NCBI RefSeq assembly: GCF_003967015.1
Contig: NZ_AP017560.1
Span: forward strand, 2,728,001 to 2,792,000
Origin: Pseudanabaena sp. ABRG5-3
Lineage (GTDB): Bacteria; Cyanobacteriota; Cyanobacteriia; Pseudanabaenales; Pseudanabaenaceae
Length of the DNA: 64,000 nucleotides
Direction: 5' to 3'
Part shown: positions 57,027 to 63,935 of the stretch, in pieces
Numbering within the stretch: position 1 is the first letter of the stretch
Layout: each line of letters begins with the position of its first letter
The notes under the pieces: model-generated
What the model saw: the letters and a program-made list of their open reading frames with translations, nothing else
Told to the model about the DNA's origin: nothing
Databases searched by the model: none
Program-made: the position numbers and the translations under genes

Positions 57027-57250
57027 GCGGCAATGAAGTCGGATTTTTTAATGATGCGTGGTGTTGGTAAGGGTTTGTGACGAGCGGTGTAATCTTCGAT
57101 TAGTAATTCCAAAACTTCTAGAGCGTTTTCTAGGGCGATCGTGTAGGTGTCGCCGTGAGTGTGGGCGTATGGACCAAATTCGGGTAGGTGAGCGATAAAT
57201 TTGTGGTCTTCTTCTGACCATTGGATAGAAATGCTGTAGTTACAATTCAT
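57023..57250 (-). CDS. HicB-like antitoxin, orphaned
   Basis: A 75-residue protein with YSISIQWSEEDHKFIAHLPE and GPYAHTHGDTYTIALENALE, the partial RNase-H fold of HicB antitoxins. ATG 57250 falls inside the last codons of the hicA gene, which is split by an insertion element. The antitoxin frame itself is intact. Confidence 0.8.
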   Translation of the reverse strand: MNCNYSISIQWSEEDHKFIAHLPEFGPYAHTHGDTYTIALENALEVLELLIEDYTARHKPLPTPRIIKKSDFIAA

Positions 57251-57388
57251 GGTTGGGTTGTTCTCCTTTATTTTGTTGGTCAATATCTCGGAGTGCGTTT
57301 CTTACGTCTTTTTCTTGGTAGCGATCTGCATCGTTGCCGTCTTTGCCTGATAGGGTAAGGCTATATTAGACCTCTTGCAGAACTGAAA

Positions 57389-57925
57389 TTACGACTGTGG
57401 AGAGGAAGTTTTAGAGGTAGGAAGAGCAACTTCAAAGTTATAAATGGCAGCAATCAAATTACAACGTAAACCAAAACGACGACGGCGGTTACGATAAGGC
57501 AAAGAAAGAATTTTAAAAATCTTCAGACGACGATTAACATGCTCAATCGCAATGCGTTGACGAGCAAGTTGGCGATTAAACTGCTTATCTTCCTTGGATA
57601 AAGAGCCATTTTTAGGTTTTTTGATAGGAATTAGGGAGTTGGGATGCAAATTTTGTAAACCTTGATAACCCTTATCCGCTAAACCTTGTGTCTGCTCGTG
57701 AAAACGAACCCCACTAGCTTTGAATAACGAAAAATCGTGCTGTTTGCCATTCCCGTAAGCGGTACAAATAATCTTGAGATCAGTCAGATTGAGTACCAGT
57801 TGAGCTTTGATGGCATGAAGCTTTTTCTTGCCACTATAAAAATGTTTCTGGTGATGTATGGGACGTTCAACCTTTACCTCAGTTACATCAATGGCAATTA
57901 GGGCAGGAGGTTGCTCCTGCCACAA
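57389..57925 (-). CDS. IS5-family transposase, second frame (DDE catalytic part)
   Basis: 178 residues of the DDE_Tnp_4 type. The first Asp is in IAIDVTEVKVERP, the second in GLADKGYQGL, and the Glu in RIAIEHVNRRLKIFK. It is translated as a fusion by a frameshift from the upstream frame, in the A7 run at 57930-57936. Confidence 0.88.
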   Translation of the reverse strand: MWQEQPPALIAIDVTEVKVERPIHHQKHFYSGKKKLHAIKAQLVLNLTDLKIICTAYGNGKQHDFSLFKASGVRFHEQTQGLADKGYQGLQNLHPNSLIPIKKPKNGSLSKEDKQFNRQLARQRIAIEHVNRRLKIFKILSLPYRNRRRRFGLRCNLIAAIYNFEVALPTSKTSSPQS

Positions 57926-58247
57926 TGACTTTTTTTCCCGCTAACCGAAACTTCTCTGATTTAATTAAGACATTTTCTACTTTTTTGACAGTGCGGCAGA
58001 TCGTTGATTCTGATACCTCCCAATCGTTAGCGATATGAAAATAGGGGCGATATTCGCGCCAATACTGCAAAGTAACTAAGATTTGATCTTCGAGACTTAG
58101 TTTGGCTTTCACCCCTCCTTTTCCTTTTCTTTTACTTTTGGCTGCTTGTTGCATTATTTCTATCATTTGCGCAAATGTTTCTCTTTTTACGCCAAATAAG
58201 CGTTTAAATTCTTCTCTTGATAGATTTTGACTTGCTTCGTATTTCAT
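57888..58247 (-). CDS. IS5-family transposase, first frame (HTH part)
   Basis: 119 residues with a helix-turn-helix: LSLEDQILVTLQYWREY and DWEVSESTICRTVKKVE. A minus-one slip in the seven-A run joins RLAGKK to the second frame at SLWQEQPPALIAID, which gives the normal full-length transposase. Confidence 0.85.
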   Translation of the reverse strand: MKYEASQNLSREEFKRLFGVKRETFAQMIEIMQQAAKSKRKGKGGVKAKLSLEDQILVTLQYWREYRPYFHIANDWEVSESTICRTVKKVENVLIKSEKFRLAGKKVIVAGATSCPNCH

Positions 58248-58413
58248 CGCTTATTTTTAGGACTAATGTAAAATTTCAAAGCCCACAAATCTAACATATT
58301 TTCGGTTCTGCAAGAGGTCTATTCTAGTTTAGGATGACTCCAGACTGTCTGACTACCTTTGTCAGAGCGATAGATAAAGCCAGCTTTTAAAAGCATTGCT
58401 TCTCTAATTTTTT

Positions 58414-58503
58414 TAGCCATCAGACATCATTTGTTGTATCAGTTGCATTATTTCATCTGGATTATTTTGCAGCATTTGCTCTAATTTAGCAGCATCTAAA
58501 CCC
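58414..58503 (-). pseudogene. C-terminal fragment of an unknown gene ahead of hicA
   Basis: The frame ends AAKLEQMLQNNPDEIMQLIQ then QMMSDG and a TAA at 58414-58416 inside the start of hicA. The upstream part runs into the island repeat at 58502 and is lost. A similar ending, DDIMQLLKES, is seen near 59500. The source protein is not recognised. Confidence 0.4.
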
Positions 58504-58550
58504 GCGATCGCTTAGCTGCTTTAAAAATTACTGATGTGCGTAAAATCTAC
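58502..58550 (+). repeat. 72-bp island repeat, copy 3 (partial)
   Basis: CCGCGATCGCTTAGCTGCTT, TAAAAATTACTGATGTGCGT, AAAATCTAC. The 5' part is missing. It lies just past the 3' end of the HTH antitoxin gene. Confidence 0.7.
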
Positions 58551-58577
58551 CTTACTGAGGTTGCTGTGGCAGATATT

Positions 58578-58910
58578 TTAATTGCAAGCAACAGTCTGTA
58601 CTTTGATATCGACTTGAAGGGTTTTACGCAGGACTTTGAGAATGGCTGTGAGATTATCCATTGTGGGATTTCCTTTTGCAGAGAGCATTCTATGAAGGCT
58701 TTTGCTGGGTTTTGAGGTGGCGATCGCTAGTTCTTCAAATCCGATGGTGGCATTAACGAGATCTCTCAATATGAGTCTTGCGGTTTCTGGTTCGCCATTG
58801 AGGAAAAGGGAAATAGCTTCATCAAGTAAAGCGGCGGCAAATGCGGAATCTCTTTGGACTCTTGCATTAACTGTGTCTTTAAAGTCGTGGGTTAGGGAAT
58901 TAGGGGGCAT
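58578..58910 (-). CDS. HTH-type antitoxin/regulator
   Basis: A 110-residue protein with AAALLDEAISLFLNGEPETA, LRDLVNATIGFEELA and a C-terminal HTH, KPSKSLHRMLSAKGNPTMDNL. This matches small addiction-module antidote regulators. No toxin follows; the gene lies downstream of a truncated PIN gene, possibly in the same transcript. Confidence 0.7.
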   Translation of the reverse strand: MPPNSLTHDFKDTVNARVQRDSAFAAALLDEAISLFLNGEPETARLILRDLVNATIGFEELAIATSKPSKSLHRMLSAKGNPTMDNLTAILKVLRKTLQVDIKVQTVACN

Positions 58911-58972
58911 CTTCTAAGAGTGAGGCTATATCTAGTAATTTCATTAGCTAAACAGATGGATCTCTAACCAAT

Positions 58973-59143
58973 TTAGAAATATGCTCTCCCAGTCTGGTGA
59001 AGTGTTTGGAGTTCATGGGTAGAGATATAGCCCTGAATACTTTTATTTCTGACTTTTTGTATCCAAGGGAGAGTGATGGCATGATTTGGGTGGGCTTCGA
59101 TTGTGGCAGCGACTAAAATATTAGTGTCGAATAATACTTTCAT
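58973..59143 (-). pseudogene. Truncated PIN domain toxin
   Basis: 56 residues: MKVLFDTNILVAATIEAHPN, then ITLPWIQKVRNKSIQGYIST, then HELQTLHQTGRAYF and a stop. The first Asp and the strand-helix order are PIN-like, but the remaining acidic residues are absent, and the end reads like a frameshift. A normal PIN toxin has about 130-140 residues. Confidence 0.65.
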
Positions 59144-59145
59144 CA

Positions 59146-59388
59146 TTACATCAGGTCATTGATTCTTTCTTCTCGGACAAAAGATACCCAATCAATTTCT
59201 GGTAATGGATTTTGGCTTTTAAGCACCATGAAACCGTCAATAAGTTTAAATGGACTTTGATTTACTTCGGTGGCTGGTAATGTAATTTGTGTTTGGGATT
59301 GGAGAAGATTTAAGAAGCTAAGTAACTGTGTGGCGAAGCTTTCAGGGGATTGCTCAATTTCTTGTATTAGTTTTTCTTTGATTGTTAT
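59146..59388 (-). pseudogene. Antitoxin frame with ATA in place of the start codon
   Basis: An 80-codon frame ITIKEKLIQEIEQSPESFAT, ... PFKLIDGFMVLKSQNPLPEI, DWVSFVREERINDLM, open throughout and overlapping the start of the truncated PIN gene as antitoxin genes do. There is an AGGAG 7 bases upstream of the codon where ATG would be expected, but that codon is ATA, and no ATG, GTG or TTG starts the frame. Either a dead gene or a rare start. Confidence 0.5.
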
Positions 59389-59425
59389 ATTTTTTCTCCT
59401 GTTCTTTTTGGCTTAACATCTCGCC

Positions 59426-59482
59426 TTAGTCGCATAGTTCATCAAGGTTCTTTTTGGCATAATCAACAGTAACTTGATACAT
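59426..59482 (-). pseudogene. Phd/YefM antitoxin N-terminal stub
   Basis: An 18-residue frame MYQVTVDYAKKNLDELCD followed by a stop. This is the opening of Phd/YefM-type antitoxins. The rest is gone. Confidence 0.45.
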
Positions 59483-59542
59483 ATATTTTATTTGCCTAAG
59501 ATACTTTCTTTGAGTAGCTGCATTATATCATCAGGAGAAAAT

Positions 59543-59614
59543 CGCCTAAATTAAAAACAAAATACATTCGCGAGCTTGGCTGCTTTAAAAATTACAGATG
59601 TGCATAAAATCTAC
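59543..59614 (+). repeat. 72-bp island repeat, copy 4
   Basis: CGCCTAAATTAAAAACAAAA, TACATTCGCGAGCTTGGCTG, CTTTAAAAATTACAGATGTG, CATAAAATCTAC. It lies directly upstream of the promoter of the DUF433 gene. Confidence 0.75.
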
Positions 59615-59646
59615 TTGGACTAGGCGCAATTTTGCCGTGATATAAT
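59615..59646 (+). promoter_or_regulatory. Extended -10 promoter of the DUF433 module
   Basis: TGATATAAT (extended -10, TATAAT at 59641-59646) with TTGGAC at 59615-59620 as a poorly spaced -35 (20 bases). Transcription would start near 59653, about 50 bases before the ATG. Confidence 0.55.
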
Positions 59647-59701
59647 TACAAAAATACGGCTTTGGTATTGACACGAAGAAAATTTATTATTGGTTTGACA
59701 G

Positions 59702-60019
59702 ATGACTGTTTTAAAATCTTTGGATGAAAAAGTTTATATGCGATCGCTTGTCACTGAAATAATTAATGGCGAATCCTATAGCTACTATCCACTAGGGCAG
59801 TATGTTGTTCGGGCTATGGGGGTTTGTGGCGATCGCCCAACTTTTAAGTACACTCGGATTGAGATAGCGGGTGTGATGGAGCGCTTAGCTAAGGGAGAGA
59901 ATGTTGAAAGTATTGTGCTTGGTTTTCGGGGAAGGGTTTCGCGTGAAGCGATCGCTGAGGCGATTCAAGTTGTGACAACTCATTTTCTTGAGAGTCTTCC
60001 TATTTTGAGTGCAGCATGA
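59702..60019 (+). CDS. DUF433 family antitoxin
   Basis: A 105-residue protein. The segment RIEIAGVMERLAKGENVESI and GFRGRVSREAIAEAI match the DUF433 HTH-like fold, known as the antitoxin partner of DUF5615/PIN-like toxins. Here the N-terminal part is longer than the minimal domain and contains DRPTFKYTRIE. It overlaps the next gene by 4 bases (ATGA). Confidence 0.75.
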   Translation: MTVLKSLDEKVYMRSLVTEIINGESYSYYPLGQYVVRAMGVCGDRPTFKYTRIEIAGVMERLAKGENVESIVLGFRGRVSREAIAEAIQVVTTHFLESLPILSAA

Positions 60020-60426
60020 TTGTCCTTGACGAACAGCTTTTAGGTGCGAATCTGGAACAGGCGATCGGTAAATGGTATCAGGGTAATGTTTGCTTTATTA
60101 CGGACTTGCGCCCTAATTCGATTATTAAAGATGAAGCGATTCCTATGTTGTTGTTAAAAGAGGCACAGCCTACTTTTATCACTATCAATGAGCGGGATTT
60201 TTGGCGAAAAGTAGCAATAAGTGAATATTTTTGTATAGTCTGTTTTAATTTGCCAGATTCGCGTGCTTCCGAAATCTCTCTTCTACTCAGAAATCTCTTC
60301 CGTCACTCTGAGTTTAATGTAAAAGCAAAGCGGATGGGCAAGGTGATAAGGATTGCGGATAGTAGTGTTAGCTATTATTCTACTAGCGATAGAGAAATAC
60401 AAGAATTTACTTTACAGATTCAGTAA
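60016..60426 (+). CDS. DUF5615-like PIN-related toxin
   Basis: A 136-residue protein starting MIVLDEQLLGANLEQAI, then DEAIPMLLLKEAQPTFITIN and ERDFWRK, a pattern of acidic residues (D5, D near 42, E/D in NERDFW) like the minimal PIN fold of DUF5615. Coupled to the DUF433 antitoxin gene. Confidence 0.7.
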   Translation: MIVLDEQLLGANLEQAIGKWYQGNVCFITDLRPNSIIKDEAIPMLLLKEAQPTFITINERDFWRKVAISEYFCIVCFNLPDSRASEISLLLRNLFRHSEFNVKAKRMGKVIRIADSSVSYYSTSDREIQEFTLQIQ

Positions 60427-60434
60427 CAATTCCA

Positions 60435-60506
60435 CGCCTAAATCAAAACCAAAATACACTCGCGAGTTTGGCTACTTTAAAAATTATAGATGTGCGTGAA
60501 ATCTAT
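60435..60506 (+). repeat. 72-bp island repeat, copy 5
   Basis: CGCCTAAATCAAAACCAAAA, TACACTCGCGAGTTTGGCTA, CTTTAAAAATTATAGATGTG, CGTGAAATCTAT. It follows the toxin gene by 8 bases. Confidence 0.75.
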
Positions 60507-60592
60507 GGATCGCAATGATTTCCACATTTTCAATCTTGCCTAAAATCTCAAATTTCATTATTTATAAAAATTCCAATTTTTCCTTTTTCCTC

Positions 60593-60720
60593 TAAGTACA
60601 GGACAAAAAATCAAAAATGGAACGACAAAAATGCCTGAAACCCTTACCTAGTATGCATCACGGATATTTTGACTAAAAACCTTACTAGGAGAGCCTTTCA
60701 ATCTTTTTGTCCTGTACTTA
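60593..60720. repeat. 128-bp element with perfect 17-bp inverted ends
   Basis: TAAGTACAGGACAAAAA at 60593-60609 and its exact complement at 60704-60720. Non-coding interior, so MITE-like. It lies 11 bases past the end of the NLR gene and may mark the border of that operon. Confidence 0.75.
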
Positions 60721-60731
60721 GCTTTTTCCTT

Positions 60732-62804
60732 TTAACGTTTGCCTTGATTTGTCCGTAAATTGGTAAGTGAAATTTTAACGCTTTGCGTATTGGGATGATC
60801 GCTACCGAGAACAGATTCCCATATCTCTAGGGCTTGTAACAATAGTGACTCCACCTCATCGTAACGCTTTTGGTTATAGCGTAAAACTGCGAGGTTATTG
60901 AGACTTTGTGCTACATCAGGATGATGATCATGTAATAATTCTCGCCTCAACTGCAAAGATTCTTGATAGAGAGGTTCTGCTTTTGCATATCTTCCTTGCG
61001 AACAATACAACCCTGCGAGGTTGTTGAGACTAGTGGCGACATCAGGATGGCGATTGCCTAACAGTTCTCGCCTCAACTGCAAAGATTCTTGATAGAGCGG
61101 TTCCGCTTCTACATATCTTCCTTGCGAATCGTACAGCAATGCGAGGTTATTGAGACTTTGTGCTACATCGGGATGCTGATTACCTAATAGTTCTCGTCTC
61201 AACTGCAAAGATTCTTGATAGAGTGGTTCCGCTTCTGCATACCTTCCTTGCGAATTGTACAGCAATGCAAGGTTGTTGAGACTGGAAGCAACATAGTGAT
61301 GCTGATCACCTAATAGTTCTCTACACAACTGCAAAGATTCTTGATAGAGCGGTTCTGCTTCTGCATATCTTCCTTGCGAATTATACAGCAATGCGAGGTT
61401 GTTGAGACTGGTAGCGACAGAGGGATGCTGATCACCTAAAATCTTCTTCACGGCATCTAAACATCTTTGATACGGATCTTCGGCAAGCGCGTAGAGTCCT
61501 TGTCCTTTATAGAATCTCGTAATTCCCAGAAATGCCCAAAATAAATCTTCTTCAGGATTGGGAATATCATCAAGCATTTCACGGCTCAGCATATCCAAAT
61601 GGGGAATAGCAGGATCTACCCTTGCAATCAGATCTCGCGTTGGCGTTTCGGGCATTTCTTTAGCTATGGCAAGCAAACTGGTCACAAATGCTTGCCTAAA
61701 CTGATTATTTTCTTCAGCTTTCAATAACTTGGCACGAAAGAACTCGCGGACTAGCGTATGAATCTTATAAAAGTTACATTCTTCATCAATTGGTTGAATC
61801 AAATGCAAACTATCTAACTGCCCCCTTGCCTCATTGAGTTCCGCTTCCGTAATTTCGGCACTTGATCCAATCTCAGCCACCAACTCCCACAAAATCTCAA
61901 CAGGAGCAAACAGCCCTAACAACATCGCCACTCTCTGAGAGCCAGTACTGATGTCATCCCAACTCAGTTGGATTGCTGCTTCTACACCGCGATGGGCATA
62001 AAACCTATGCTTGCGTTCCCGTGCAATTGATTCATCGGCAAGACTTAACCTTTCTTGTAACTTGGCAAAAATCAGAAAGCGATTTTTGCTCAGATATTCA
62101 CCGATTAACTCTATGCCCAAGGGCAAATAGCCCAGAGTATTGCAAATCTCCTTGACCGTGACAAGTTCTTTATCTACCTTTGCCGCGCCAACTATTTTTC
62201 TTAACAGTTCCAGTGCCTTCTCCTCTGACAACACATCCAGAGGCACAGACTCAAAACCCACATTCAATTCCCGTTCTCTCGTCGTTACCAATACCCGCAC
62301 ACGCGGATCGATGGGCATTGCCAGATCAGGGATGCTCTCCGCATTTGGCACATCATCGAGAATCACCAGTAACTTGCCAGTCTCAGGCAACCAGTTTTGC
62401 CAACACCATGCCGCTTGTTCATCTAGGCTAGCCGCCTGCATCGCTTCAGGTAAATCCAGATAAGGACTAGCGATCGTCACCACAGCTTGAGCCAATCTCA
62501 TCTCTCGCAAGGACAACCAATACCGCGCTACATATTCCTGTTGATAGCGAGTCGCATATTGCAGCGCAAGTTCGGTCTTACCGACACCACCCATACCCTC
62601 TACCGCACAGACGATGACACCCTGATCCTCTTGCAATTTTGCATGAATCTCCGCAAGTTCTTCCTCTCGCCCCACAAAGTTTTTGGAACCCTGCCGCACA
62701 TTACTCGGAATTGGCTGATTGGATTTTGTCGATGCAAAATTGAAAGTATTATTCTGCGTGTTACCCGTTCCGCCTTGACCAATATTAATTTCGGGATTGC
62801 TCAC
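60732..62804 (-). CDS. NLR-like NB-ARC ATPase with TPR sensor and N-terminal amyloid-type motif
   Basis: A 690-residue STAND ATPase. Residues 6-23 read INIGQGGTGNTQNNTFNF, nearly the C-terminal motif of the protein encoded at 63269-63676. NB-ARC: FVGREEELAEIH (43-54), P-loop GMGGVGKT (70-77), Walker B LLVILDDV (145-152), VLVTTRE (171-177), GYLPLG (225-230). A winged-helix region follows, then five 42-residue kinesin-light-chain-type TPRs (about 458-667; SLNNLALLYNSQGRYAEAEP). Ligand sensing by the TPRs and nucleation of the partner through the motif is inferred from the family. It overlaps hicB by 20 bases. Confidence 0.88.
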   Translation of the reverse strand: MSNPEINIGQGGTGNTQNNTFNFASTKSNQPIPSNVRQGSKNFVGREEELAEIHAKLQEDQGVIVCAVEGMGGVGKTELALQYATRYQQEYVARYWLSLREMRLAQAVVTIASPYLDLPEAMQAASLDEQAAWCWQNWLPETGKLLVILDDVPNAESIPDLAMPIDPRVRVLVTTRERELNVGFESVPLDVLSEEKALELLRKIVGAAKVDKELVTVKEICNTLGYLPLGIELIGEYLSKNRFLIFAKLQERLSLADESIARERKHRFYAHRGVEAAIQLSWDDISTGSQRVAMLLGLFAPVEILWELVAEIGSSAEITEAELNEARGQLDSLHLIQPIDEECNFYKIHTLVREFFRAKLLKAEENNQFRQAFVTSLLAIAKEMPETPTRDLIARVDPAIPHLDMLSREMLDDIPNPEEDLFWAFLGITRFYKGQGLYALAEDPYQRCLDAVKKILGDQHPSVATSLNNLALLYNSQGRYAEAEPLYQESLQLCRELLGDQHHYVASSLNNLALLYNSQGRYAEAEPLYQESLQLRRELLGNQHPDVAQSLNNLALLYDSQGRYVEAEPLYQESLQLRRELLGNRHPDVATSLNNLAGLYCSQGRYAKAEPLYQESLQLRRELLHDHHPDVAQSLNNLAVLRYNQKRYDEVESLLLQALEIWESVLGSDHPNTQSVKISLTNLRTNQGKR
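60804..61433. repeat. 126-bp tandem repeats within the NLR gene
   Basis: Five near-identical units encode the 42-residue TPRs (for example SLNNLALLYDSQGRYVEAEP). The DNA similarity between neighbouring units points to recent duplication. Confidence 0.8.
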
Positions 62805-63084
62805 GGCTCACCTCTTGCGAATCAGCGATCAAATCAGCTACAGCAATATGTGTTAAATAAAACTCTTCACCCTCGGAATCGCGCAAAGCATCCAAATAGG
62901 CATCAATCCCACGCGGTTTAGGAAACTCATCGATATCGGCAAGATGTAAACCCAAAGCCGATCGCATTAATTTTGTCGTATCTTCCAAAGTCTCACCCGT
63001 AGCTATACAACCCGCCACATCAGGCGAATATGCCGAAAACCCAGTATCACTTTTTTCCAAGACGATGAGATATTGGTCAATCAT
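62785..63084 (-). CDS. HicB-type antitoxin in the NLR operon
   Basis: A 99-residue protein. The core is YLIVLEKSDTGFSAYSPDVA, GCIATGETLEDTTKLMRSAL and then HIAVADL, the HicB partial RNase-H fold. It overlaps hicA by 4 bases and the NLR gene by 20, so all are translationally coupled. Confidence 0.85.
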   Translation of the reverse strand: MIDQYLIVLEKSDTGFSAYSPDVAGCIATGETLEDTTKLMRSALGLHLADIDEFPKPRGIDAYLDALRDSEGEEFYLTHIAVADLIADSQEVSREQSRN

Positions 63085-63272
63085 TTTAAACCTGCCTGCC
63101 TGAGAATACTTGCCAACGTTCCTTTACGCACATCATCGCTCAACTTACCCGCCACCGTAACCTTTCCTACTTTAGTCGGATGCTTATATTGCCGATGACT
63201 ACCCACAGTATCAACCAAAAACCACCCATCAGCCTCAAGCAACTTAATCAGATCACGTACTTTCGTAGTCAT
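63081..63272 (-). CDS. HicA-type mRNA interferase toxin in the NLR operon
   Basis: A 63-residue double-stranded-RNA-binding fold: RDLIKLLEADGWFLVDTVGS, HRQYKHP, GKVTVAGKLSDDVRKGTLAS. The catalytic His is H26 in GSHRQYKHP. Unlike the island's other hicA, it is intact. It starts within the stop of the effector gene (ATGA). Confidence 0.88.
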   Translation of the reverse strand: MTTKVRDLIKLLEADGWFLVDTVGSHRQYKHPTKVGKVTVAGKLSDDVRKGTLASILRQAGLK

Positions 63273-63676
63273 AGATTAAAAGTATTTGTCTGTGTATTTC
63301 CTGTTCCTGACTGATCAACATTGATTTGCTTACCAATGCTAATGGTATCTCCTGATTTTAACTGTTTCTGCAAAGCCTCAACCTTAGCCGCTAGTTCTTG
63401 ATTGCTGGATAAAAGCGATCGCACCTGATCTAATAACTTCGTCACTTCAGGATCATCGGCGATCGCCTCCACATCGATTACTGCTTGTCTAGCATCAAAA
63501 TCTTCACCCGCACTAATCGCTTTTACCGTCTGTGTATTGGGAGCTTTACGGCTGAGGACTGACCAAAGCGATCGCGCCAGTTTCAATGTTTCATCGGTAA
63601 TATTTTCGCCAACCTTGGTTAACGAACCCGTTCCCACAATCGCCAACAACCCCACAATCAAAGAAACTGGCTCCAT
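63269..63676 (-). CDS. Small putative effector with hydrophobic N-terminus and C-terminal amyloid-type motif
   Basis: A 135-residue protein. Residues 4-19 (VSLIVGLLAIVGTGSL) are strongly hydrophobic, followed by an amphipathic helical region (TDETLKLARSLWSVLSRKAP) and a coiled-coil-like stretch (about 75-108). The last 18 residues, INVDQSGTGNTQTNTFNL, match residues 6-23 of the NLR at 13 of 18 positions. This layout resembles Bell-type membrane effectors of amyloid-signalling NLRs. First gene of the operon; function inferred. Confidence 0.7.
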   Translation of the reverse strand: MEPVSLIVGLLAIVGTGSLTKVGENITDETLKLARSLWSVLSRKAPNTQTVKAISAGEDFDARQAVIDVEAIADDPEVTKLLDQVRSLLSSNQELAAKVEALQKQLKSGDTISIGKQINVDQSGTGNTQTNTFNL

Positions 63677-63771
63677 ATTTGCACCAATAGATTTACCAAT
63701 ATTTTGATTTTATCTTAGCTACCAGAAACCAAAGCGATGGCTCAGTTACTTAGCTAAGGGACATGCAGGAA

Positions 63772-63832
63772 AATAAGGAACTGATTTTTTGTGGCGTAGT
63801 GAAGCCACGCCACAAAAAATCAGTTCCTTATT
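63772..63832. repeat. Palindrome between the operon and the last gene
   Basis: Perfect 26-base arms AATAAGGAACTGATTTTTTG plus TGGCGT, loop 9 bases. It lies between divergent genes, so it is not a terminator for either. Confidence 0.75.
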
Positions 63833-63935
63833 AAATCGCAGAACCCTAATTTAATTCTTGTATTAATGCTATCTGTATCAACTCCCAAAAACAAAGTAAT
63901 ATTACTTACGGTCTTCGTCTAGAGATGTATAAAAT

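Larger units (their letters stand above)
57368..58320 (-). mobile_element. IS5-family insertion sequence (ISL2-like)
   Basis: A 953-bp element with inverted ends AGACCTCTTGCAGAACTGAA (left) and AGACCTCTTGCAGAACCGAA (right, other strand), flanked by ATT on both sides. A 3-bp ANT duplication is the habit of the ISL2 group. Two overlapping frames encode the transposase. It appears complete and recent (near-identical ends). Confidence 0.88.
57240..58420 (-). pseudogene. hicA toxin gene interrupted by an IS5-family element
   Basis: The frame from ATG 58420 gives MAKKIREAMLLKAGFIYRSD, then KGSQTVWSHPKLE, and is cut at 58320. It resumes past the element with SLTLSGKDGNDADRYQEKD and VRNALRDIDQQ, ending at 57240. 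Removing the element and one ATT restores one frame of about 74 residues. This is HicA-like (WSHP, LSGKDG, YQEKDVR). The usual catalytic His after GS is Gln here (KGSQ), so the toxin may have been dead before the insertion. Confidence 0.8.

Noticed and set aside
55868-60506. Reading the 72-bp repeat as coding (PKYTRDRLATLKITD in one frame)
   Set aside because: Copies 4 and 5 are shorter in the CGCGA...TTGGC segment and shift the frame, so protein conservation is not supported.
55868-60506. Island repeats as integron attC sites
   Set aside because: No GTTRRRY core and no paired inner inverted repeats were seen, and no integrase gene is in the window.
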